Source: Nissolia schottii
Lineage: Eukaryota > Streptophyta > Magnoliopsida > Fabales > Fabaceae
Length of the DNA stretch: 64,000 nucleotides
Direction: 5' to 3'
Assembly: GCA_003254905.1 (NCBI GenBank)
Contig: QANU01000323.1
Span: 252,787 to 316,786 of the forward strand
The notes under the pieces are model-generated. The model was given only the letters and a program-made list of their open reading frames with translations, ran no database searches and was not told where the DNA came from. Numbering within the stretch: the first letter of the stretch is position 1; each line of letters begins with the position of its first letter. Positions 56,519 through 64,000 of the stretch are shown here, one piece after another. The translations under genes and the position numbers were made by a program.

Positions 56519-56525
56519 TTATAAA
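55546..56525. repeat. 490-bp direct tandem duplication joined by a single N
   Basis: The segment beginning GATCTTAAATTTTGAG at 55546 begins again at 56036, exactly 490 bp later. The copies appear identical apart from a two-base slip in the terminal AT run, down to the 82-codon minus-strand frame in each. Copy 1 ends in a long (AT)n run followed by the N at 56035. Copy 2 ends in the same (AT)n run. Complete identity with a single N at the joint is what an unmerged contig overlap looks like. The unit itself contains a short internal repeat AACGTTCTAGAAACT. Confidence 0.92.
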
Positions 56526-57685
56526 AAAAAACGTACCAGACTTTTGTGGTCTTTTATCGAGATTTTTTTTAAAAATTAATTCCATAAATATTGTTTTAAC
56601 TAGTTTAGTATTTGTGATCAAATATTTTAAATTTATTGAACTTATTTTTATATAAATTATTTAATTTTTTTATTTTTAAATATTAAAAAATAAGAAAATT
56701 TAATTTTAAATTAGAAAAAATTTAGTGAAATTTTAAATTTGAATTAGAAAAGATTTATTATAATGTAATGGAAATAGATTAGATGAAAAAATTCTCTCCA
56801 AAATTGATGGTAAAAAAACTCTGTCCTTTAGTTGATATAGATTAACATTTTTTTTTAAGTTGTGCAATTCAAAATTTAAACCTAAAACTTTTTTTTTTAC
56901 ACTTAGAAGAATTAGACATGAGTGGTTGCACGAAGTCGTCATCTTAATTTATTTAGATTATGTTTGGATTAGGTATTTTTAAATTTCAAGAAATTTAAAA
57001 TAGAAGGGAATTTAATCATTGGATTGAATTTCATTCATTTAAGAAAAATAGTTTGGATAATATAATTATATTAAATCATTTATAAAATATTTTGTTTGGA
57101 TAATGAAATTGTATTACCTACTTTAGGCAAGGGTTGGCCGACGACTGGCAAGGATTGACCAGTGACAACCGCCTGCGATCAAATGTGGTCGGTCAGTGAT
57201 TGGAGGTGGCAGCCCGATGTTGAACAATGAGTAGTAAATAATGAATAGGGACAGAGTTTGAGGATGTGAAAGTCAAGCAAGACAATGAGTAGAGATGAGA
57301 CAAATTTTAGAATTTATTGTGAAGAAAAGGAAATTGAAGTCCACTCTTTTGAACTATATGATATGCCTAAAAAAATACTTTGAATTTTGATATTTATTTC
57401 AATTAGAATCCAAGCAAAGAATTTTGTAGTAAATCAATTGAAATCCTCTAATAAATTACATTACCCTCTAAAAATATTTCATCCAAGCACAACCATAGAT
57501 TGTTTCTTCCATGTTTTGACTACCGAAATGGTTAAATCGATATTGTTTACTAATTTGTAATTATCATAGTAATCAAAATTGTAAATTCTATGATCATGCT
57601 AGTTTTATCAACTCAAAAATGCTTGGTGTATATCTATTTTATTGCCACCGTAATGTCACAAACGTATATTACACAAACTTTTGTA
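56526..57685. other. AT-rich intergenic region
   Basis: No supported coding or RNA gene. Several homopolymer A and T runs are present, with a brief GC-richer stretch at 57125-57250 (TGGCCGACGACTGGC). Confidence 0.45.
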
Positions 57686-58149
57686 CACTAGTGGAAAAAC
57701 GATCTCTACCACTAGTAGAAAGACCGCCATATTTACAGACAGATAATTATCCGTCAAAATATTTGGCGGTCTATATAGATGCAAATTGGCGTCAACATGC
57801 TACCGGCGGATAAATTTGTTGGTAAATATTAGATAATAAAGTATATAGATGATAAATTTATCGACGGATATATCATTAACAAATTTGCCGATAACAATTA
57901 GAGTTTAGGATTATTAAATTTATTGTTTATATTCTTATTAGTAAAAGAACATGACATAAGCGTATTATCAAAAAATTTGGCATACGATGACCAATTATGA
58001 GATCTACGTGTGGTCAAAACATAATAAGCAATATGCAACTTTAATAATTCCACGTACGATTACCAAATAACAATTATCAAAACAACGTAGAGAAAAATTC
58101 ATTCTTTAGCACAACGCTAGGCATATATATCAAATAGACACAATACTTA

Positions 58150-58290
58150 TGACAAGTGTGTGTGTGTGTGTAAGTGACAAGTGTGTGTGCGCACGCATGT
58201 GCATGTCATAAATGTGTGTGGCTTAGTGTGAATGTGATAAGTGTGTGTGGCTTAGTGTGTATGTGATTGTGTATGTGTGTATATGATACA
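58150..58290. repeat. (TG)n-rich minisatellite inside the CACTA element
   Basis: Interrupted TGTGTG runs alternate with GGCTTAGTGTG and GTGACAAGTGTGTG units. It is low complexity with no coding meaning. Confidence 0.8.
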
Positions 58291-58379
58291 TGTTAGTGTG
58301 TGTTTACCTTTGTAGTGCTTGTTGTTTATGTCTGTTAGTATAAGTGTTATTTAAAGTATTGTTTATCCTTTTCTTAGAT

Positions 58380-60380
58380 AGGGTTTCAGGAAACAATAGA
58401 AGTAAAGTCAGAACCAACAGAGGTAGAGGTAGGGGCAACAAAAACAATTCCCCGACGCCAACCTCTACACTGATGCCAATATCCACATCCAACCCCACGC
58501 CTTCCACAAGGAGGTTTGTGCCCCCTAGGGATACAATATGCCCCCAAATTCATGTCTGATAGGCTCAAGATTCATGCTGACTTTGGGGTATATGCTCGCT
58601 CAGGCAGGGTATCCATGTTCGAGGTACAATATACCTTACCCGACTTATGGTATCCCACCCCCAAGGCTATGGGTGGGGTGGGTATAGGGGGAATGCGTGG
58701 ATGGGTCCGAACATGCCCCATAATCAGGGTAGTCGATGTGGCCCAACACTAAGGAAACAGCTCGTCCACGTCCTCCTCCTCTACTGATGGATTTATCCTA
58801 CATGCCACAATCCAGTTCCTATCCAGACATGGGCTCCTTCGGACTCTTATCCAAACGTGGGCTCTACTAAACTTGGCTTTTCGTAGGGTTCGTCCGACGA
58901 CTCTCACATAAGGATCAGTCTAGAGTCCAATGGTACTAGGTAAATGTTACTATATTTAATTACTAGTTAATTTATTTTTTTATTAATATCAATTAATTAA
59001 CTGTTGACTATATTTTTGTATTGTATTTATGTGGTATCGATATACATGAGCCGTCAAGACCAAGCTGACTGAGATAATCAAGAAGTTGTACAATCGTCAT
59101 GTACCATATTGGACAACTATTCTTGATGAGGAAAGGAGGCGTATGTATGACACTTGGAAGATATATATAATTATGTATATTTTGATTATGTTTAATTACT
59201 TCTATGTGTAAGAGCACTTCTTCTTTGATGAGGATGATGATGCTATGTATGCAGCCTTCCAATACAGAGCAAGGAGACAGCTACAACAATTGTACAGGGC
59301 AATCAAGAATGAGTTAGACAAAACCCCCTTTCTTGGATGGCTCATGAGGCACTCGATGCATTATGCCAAATTTGGGTCACGGAGGAGTTTAAAGACAAAT
59401 CTTAGAAGGCCAAGACATCAAGACGTTCAGTAAAGGGGGTCTGCTACCCTACACTCAACGAGGGAGAGAATGATAATATTTTTAAATTTATTAATTTAAT
59501 TATTCGATTTAATTTATTCAAGTTATAATTTAGTTCTCTCTCACACACAATTACACACACACACACACACACGCATATATATCATGAAATGACGATCTGA
59601 GAGTTGGGTAGACCTCTTTTTGAGCCAAAGGTCTTTAGGCATACTCACCTAAAGAAAGATGAGAGGGATTAGAACACTATTTGGGTCGATTCGTGGTCTT
59701 AGAACACGACGGTAAGTATTAATTTACTTAATAATTAATTACTTCATTACATGTTTATTGTAAATTAAATTGTGTTGTTAATTATGTGACTTTTTATGGT
59801 TGTTTCACTCATAGACGACATACAAACAAAAGCTGGATGAGGCAAGATTGCAGGTGCAACTAACGTCCTAGAAGTTGATGAGGAGGCGCTATGGTTAGAG
59901 ATCACCGGTAGTATGATTAGAAGTCGCACATATGGTCGGGGTACAATTTTCCTCAAGACGACCAAGAGGGGACAGAGAGGATGATTGGCTACTAGCACCG
60001 CTTCTAGGTCCGGTGCCATGCTCACTAAGGATGATGGTCATCATGTCATTCATGGCCTCAATGCTAAACTCCACACCCAGACCAAGAAACTGTAGTAGCA
60101 AGTGACCCGCCTTCGAGAAGAGTTAAAGACACAACAACCACAACAAAAGAAGGAAAAAATGAAGATGAAGAAAAAGATGACTTACAGTTGTGGTCACATT
60201 TACAGGAAGGCAAATTGTCACAACCGTCGAACTTCTTTATGTCTAAAAACTCAGAGGATGACGAGCATATCCTAACCACTTCTACCCGTCACCACGATGC
60301 GGATGATAGTGAGGATTCGATGAGCCCTAGATACACCCTTAACTCTAACCCACCTCGCCATAGTGACGACTACTCTTGAT
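58380..60380 (+). pseudogene. Ptta/En/Spm-type transposon protein remnant
   Basis: Pieces lie in changing frames in the element's orientation. A basic Arg/Gly stretch (KVRTNRGRGRGNKN, about 58410-58445) comes first. LTEIIKKLYNRHVPYW then DEERRRMYDTWK follow at about 59065-59160. Next are FFFDEDDDAMYAAFQYRARR at about 59220-59275 and DEEALWLEITGSMIRSRTYG at about 59878-59937. The order (helical KLTxIIK segment, W-rich motif, then the EEALW...TYG box) matches the plant transposase (Ptta/En/Spm) family of CACTA elements, although I rely on pattern memory. The frame is broken by stops, frameshifts and perhaps introns. Confidence 0.6.
59547..59576. repeat. (AC)n microsatellite
   Basis: About 12 CA/AC units with a TTACACAC start, within the CACTA element. 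Confidence 0.85.
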
Positions 60381-60816
60381 TTCATTTTTTTATTTTAATA
60401 TTGTTTTAATGGATATTTAATTTTATTTTAATGAATATTAAATGTATTGGATATTTAATTTTATTTTAATCAATATAATTTTGTTATTTACCATCACAGA
60501 TTTTTTATTATTTTTTTTAAAATTTCATATATTTCTGGTAGATATTTACGTCGGTAAGTTAAATAATATTATTATAATACAACTATTTATCGGCAAATAT
60601 ATCTGTCGATAACCGTTCATAAAATCATTGTTCATGTAACTATTTCTCAGCGGAAATATTCGTTGGTATCTACTGTCGGATACATAATCCAATGATAACT
60701 AGTTACTGGCGATGTCTATTCCGTTAGATACTTTTCTACGCAAAATTCGCCAAAAACAATAAAATATATCAGTATTTTACCAAAATCCGCCAGAAGAGAG
60801 CATTTTTCTAGTAGTG

Positions 60817-61204
60817 ATATTTCTCTTTCTTCTCTTTATCATCTCATTCACTCACACCACTCATTCTGGATTTCTTTTTTTTTTTTTCATATTCTTTCTC
60901 TTCCTCCCCACATTCCTCCTCCGTCACAGTTATCACACTCTCATTTTTTTTGTTCTTCTTTTTTCTTCGTTATATTTCTTCTTATTATTATTCTTTTTCA
61001 TTCACAGTATAGAGCGCAGACAAGGTACGTAAGATCTCCTCCTCCTCCTCCTTCCTTCGGAGGTTTCAACATCTTTTTTTTTATATGAAAAATCAAAAAA
61101 AAATTGTAATTTGGTTGAGTTTCCCCCGTTGGGTTTTTCTCTTCTTCTTTTTTTGTTCTATGGTTTAGAATTACGTAGGAGATCACCGTAAGCATTTGAA
61201 AATT
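60817..61204. other. Pyrimidine-rich spacer
   Basis: The plus strand is dominated by TTC/TCT/TTT runs. The open frame here (Phe/Leu-rich) follows from that composition. A GTACGTAAG donor-like sequence at about 61025 could mark a transcript 5' end, but nothing downstream supports a gene. Confidence 0.45.
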
Positions 61205-61930
61205 GTGTCAGAAGTTTGTGCATGCAAGTGTACAAGTTTGTGTGTGAGTTTGTAAAAGTTTGTGTGTAACTTCTTAAATAGTTTGTGCATAAGAGTGTAA
61301 AAGTTTATGTGTGGTTTCTGAAAAAATTTTGATCTATTATTTCAAAAGTTTGTGTATGTTGTTTAAGAGATTTGTGCATGCGAGAATAAAAGTTGGTGTA
61401 TGTGTTTTGCAAAAGTTTGTGCATTCCTAGTTAAAAATTTGTGTATGAGTTTGTAAAAGTTTGTGTGGGGTTTTTGAAAAGATTTGGGTCTATTGTTTCA
61501 AAAGTTTGTGCATGTTGTTTTAAAAGTTTGTGTATGGAAAGTAAAAGTTTGTGTACATTTTTTGCAACAGTTTGTGCATTCTTGGTTAAATGTTTGTGTA
61601 TAAGTTTGTAAAAGTTTGTACGTGATTTTTGAAAAAGTTTGTGCATGAGAATGTAAAAGTATGTATGTGATTTCTAAAAAGTTTTGGGTCTATTATTTCA
61701 GAAGTTTGTGTATGCTTTTTGCAAAAGCTTGTGTATGACTTTTTGCAAATTTTTACACTTTCGCGCACAAACTTGTTTAAGAAACACAGATAAACTTTTA
61801 CAAACTCATACACAAGCTTTTAAAAAGTTTGTACATGTCCGTTTAAAAGCTTGTGTATGAGTTTGTAAAAGTTTATCTGTGTTTCTTAAACAAGTTTGTG
61901 CGCGAGAGTGTAAAAATTTGTGTAGTAGCA
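61205..61930. repeat. Degenerate tandem array of GTTTGTG-type ~15-bp units
   Basis: Over about 700 bp, motifs such as AAAAGTTTGTGTATG, AGTTTGTGCATGAG and AAGTTTGTGTGTG recur every 12 to 20 bp with spacers. There is also higher-order structure: TCTATTATTTCAAAAGTTTG-like blocks lie near 61332, 61488 and 61687. Open frames on the minus strand (Lys/Thr/His-rich) arise because the repeats rarely contain stops in that frame. The right end holds a large hairpin. Confidence 0.85.
61746..61920. repeat. 79-bp near-perfect hairpin (inverted repeat, 17-nt loop)
   Basis: 61746-61824 and 61842-61920 are reverse complements at 78 of 79 positions. The single difference is CACTTT on the left against CACTCT on the arm complementary to the right. 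The loop is 61825-61841. Both arms are made from the GTTTGTG array sequence, such as CAAACTTGTTTAAGAAACAC and AAACTTTTACAAACTCATAC. Confidence 0.93.
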
Positions 61931-62940
61931 TTCTTTGCGAAGAGTTTGATAAGAGATTATTATTTGAGATAAAATCATTGTGAGTGAGAGAATGTGAAGT
62001 GTGAACAAGAAAGTGAGAGAGAGAGAGCGCGAACATTTTGAGTGGAAGTGTGGTACACAGATTGTGTATATGTGTGAGCGTGGAGAGAGAGTGAGACGAT
62101 TAAGAAATAATTGATGGGCTACACCATATAATTTGTGTAGATGGCATTATGGTGAAAACCAATTTGGTGTATCTCTAACCGCACTGTTATCCACTGTTGG
62201 CCTGTAAAAAAAAATGTTCGGTGTGCATTTTTTAACTCAAATTTGTAAATATGTCCTAGTTTTTTTTGAATGGCACTCAACCGCGTATCCTTCTATTAAC
62301 ATGTTAGAGGCTATTTTTTATGAGTCATGCTACACGTACACTAAAAAATATACACCATACATACACCTTATACTTATATACATAAAGTTTGTGTTTTAAT
62401 ACATGTAATGTTTGTGCACTTAATTAAGTATAATTGAGAATATCATCTATATAAGTTTGTAATGTTTATGCACTCATAAAAATAAAGTGTGTGCATTATT
62501 AATGGTGTATGTATGGGTGTATAAAATTGGGTGTACATATAACATTTTTTATTTTTTATACAGTATAACCTTTTATACAAACACACTCATTAAATCCATA
62601 ATCAACATTATTATAGTAAAACCATTATAAACCATAGGCTAGGTTAATGCAATTTAAATAAGCAAAATACCTAACACTTAATATGCCACATTTATAGCAA
62701 TATATAGTGGTTAAATAGTCTCTGAAAAATATCTTAGTACCTTAAGCGATCTTTAAAAAAAAATGTCAATTTAGTCCCTAAAAATGTAAGCATAGTTCCT
62801 AAAATTTCAAAAGAGTTACAAATGTAGGAATTAAAATGAGGACAATATTTTAAAATTTTAAAAACTAAATTCACTTTATTTTTTTTTATCAAGGACCACT
62901 TAAAACACCAAAACATTTTCTAGAGACTAAATTGACACTT
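61931..62940. other. Intergenic region
   Basis: 62000-62100 is rich in GAGAGAG/GTGTG. 62330-62540 holds further GTTTGTG and TACACCATACATACACC stretches. 62700-62940 resembles a decayed foldback element (AATTTAGTCCCTAAAA on one side, TAGAGACTAAATTGACA on the other). No gene is supported. Confidence 0.5.
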
Positions 62941-62950
62941 AGCCCAACCT

Positions 62951-63127
62951 ATATGCGCGTCCAACAGCAATGTTGCTACTTCACATCTATGTTTCATCGA
63001 CGACTTGCCCTTCGATCCCATAGAAGGTCTCCTCCTCCGTCCAGTGGAGGTGAAACCCATCCGTTCCCGTGACTGCGACATCTCCGACCAGACTCGGCTC
63101 TTCCAACCCAACCGCGGTAATGGTTGA
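62951..63127 (+). other. Isolated GC-richer open frame, unrecognised
   Basis: The plus-strand frame is open for 58 codons, contains FIDDLPFDPIEGLLLRPVEV and RSRDCDISDQTRLFQPNRG, and stops at 63125-63127. There is no ATG at its start. It is much richer in G+C than both flanks, which are AT-rich. It could be an exon fragment captured by a transposon or a gene remnant. I do not recognise the protein, and the opposite strand is also open, so coding status is uncertain. Confidence 0.3.
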
Positions 63128-63144
63128 AGTGAACTTGTTATCAT

Positions 63145-64000
63145 ATAGTATTTTTATCAAACTAATATATAAGGGGAAAAATGATTTCGCAAACTGTAGA
63201 TAAGTAATGCACTATGATACTAATTTTTTTTTTTCCAGTTTAGCTATCACTTTAATAAAGATGTATGAAAATTAAGAAATTTAAAATGAACAGTTATTTA
63301 TGAACTATAATCCTGAGGTGTGGTATATATGGGAGTAGTTCACGTTATCTCTTAACCATGTAATATGAATTTGATTATATTCATAAAAATAGAAAAATAT
63401 TTTGTGATCAACAATTTATTACTTCAAGGGAGTTCGGTTTCTACAAATAAATTAATTTGGACTCAACCACTACGAAATGATTCTTTATTGTTATCAACGG
63501 CGGATATCCTCGATTCACCCAAAATATTTGTGAACTTCACTTTATTGAAATACCCTCACTCAATTTTTTGGTATCTATGTAATTACACAAACTTGTAAAT
63601 GTCATACTTTTTTTTAAATTATGAAGTGTGAACAACAAAATTGAAAAATCAACTATAAATTCTCTAAGCTTGAATTCTCTAAAGTAAAAAAAGTTTATTT
63701 TAGAGGGTAATTAAAGTGAGTATTCTCATAATTAAATTAATAAAGTAAAAAAATTGAATCCAATCTCACTTTATTGATTTAATAGTGAAATCACTTATTT
63801 TACCTTTTAAAATAAATCTTTCACTTTAAAAGGTTTTTTCTAATTCTCTATTCGTATATGGAGTATAAGATTGATAAATATAATNGTTTAGGTGAAAATT
63901 AAGTTGACGTATACACAAGGATACAATTAACATTAATGAACATTTCAATTTTCAAGCTATATACCTATATATTAATAGAACATGATAAAAGTACATTTGA
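63145..64000. other. AT-rich intergenic region with one ambiguous base
   Basis: No supported gene. An N lies at 63885; unlike the N at 56035 it is not flanked by an obvious duplicated segment. 63665-63845 contains imperfect inverted stretches around TCTCTAAAGTAAAAAAAG, similar in style to the MITE in the glycosyltransferase intron. Confidence 0.45.

Larger units (their letters stand above)
57686..60816 (+). mobile_element. CACTA (En/Spm) element, degenerate
   Basis: The left end is CACTAGTGGAAAAACGATCT and the right end, read inwards, is CACTACTAGAAAAATGCTCT, which gives the hallmark CACTA termini. Subterminal regions carry short repeats of ACGGATA, CGTCGGTAA and CCGTCAAA type. The 3-bp flanks are GTA (left) and ATA (right), so a target duplication is only 2 of 3 matched. 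The inside carries fragments of the Ptta/En/Spm plant transposase-associated protein but no TNP2/DDE transposase that I can recognise. It is about 3.1 kb and probably non-autonomous. Confidence 0.85.

Noticed and set aside
57710..57720. Second CACTAGTAGAA motif as the true left end of the CACTA element
   Set aside because: The outer CACTAGTGGAAAAA matches the right end better in length and position; the inner copy is probably a subterminal repeat.
61205..61930. CRISPR-like repeat array
   Set aside because: Units are degenerate, spacing is irregular, spacers are not unique, and the context is a plant nuclear genome.
61431..62036. Three overlapping minus-strand open frames as genes
   Set aside because: They are low-complexity translations of the GTTTGTG repeat array and share no domain.
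1..64000. tRNA, rRNA or organellar insertions
   Set aside because: I read both strands for tRNA-like arms, rRNA-conserved cores and plastid genes and saw none convincing; a covariance-model scan would be needed to exclude tRNAs fully.

Overview
The window is plant nuclear DNA, most likely from a eudicot. A legume is my best guess, from the style of the retrotransposons and MITEs, but this is not proven. The evidence is spliced genes with GT-AG introns, long AT-rich intergenic stretches, and protein families typical of flowering plants. Transposable elements of nearly every plant class lie between the genes. No operon, prophage, CRISPR array, rRNA or tRNA gene is visible.

Five host genes are supported. 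(1) 6847-15968 (+) is a 24-exon gene for coatomer subunit beta'-COP (916 aa), whose first coding exon holds only the ATG. (2) 20361-21707 (+) is an uninterrupted CDS for a NUP50-type nucleoporin with a Ran-binding domain, preceded by a long 5'UTR intron. (3) 30076-34091 (+) is a 9-exon gene for the MLN51/CASC3/Barentsz subunit of the exon junction complex (676 aa), with apparent introns in its 3'UTR. (4) 38406-42242 (+) is a 5-exon membrane-anchored family-4 glycosyltransferase (711 aa). (5) 45602-46684 (-) is an intronless F-box/kelch-repeat protein (360 aa). The host reading frames look intact. They act in separate housekeeping and regulatory processes: COPI vesicle coat, nuclear transport, mRNA surveillance and localisation, glycosyl transfer and ubiquitin ligation.

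The space between them is mostly mobile DNA. At 1-512 is a truncated Ty3/gypsy integrase on the minus strand. At 1318-4011 is a decayed minus-strand transposon gene of the plant family often paired with Ulp1-like proteases. It is split by a complete solo LTR (2103-3376) with a 5-bp target duplication, and flanked by unusual short-motif repeats. A LINE RNase H remnant lies at 16916-17116. A 6.7-kb Mutator-like element (22766-29497) has long terminal inverted repeats, a transposase with three in-frame stops and a lost catalytic Asp, and a second gene encoding a plant mobile domain. Foldback MITEs sit in the NUP50 5'UTR intron, MLN51 intron 1, the MLN51 3' region, glycosyltransferase intron 1 and at 48575-48851. 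A degenerate Ty1/copia element spans 49137-54361 and a CACTA element spans 57686-60816.

The last 10 kb holds two notable structures. One is a 490-bp tandem duplication joined by a single N at an (AT)n run, almost certainly an assembly artefact. The other is an array of degenerate GTTTGTG-type repeats containing a nearly perfect 79-bp hairpin stem (61746-61920). I found no clearly undescribed multi-gene system. The most unusual items are the hairpin in the GTTTGTG array, the Mutator element with a mobile-domain cargo gene and hairpin-like subterminal units, and the possible NMD feedback on an EJC gene.
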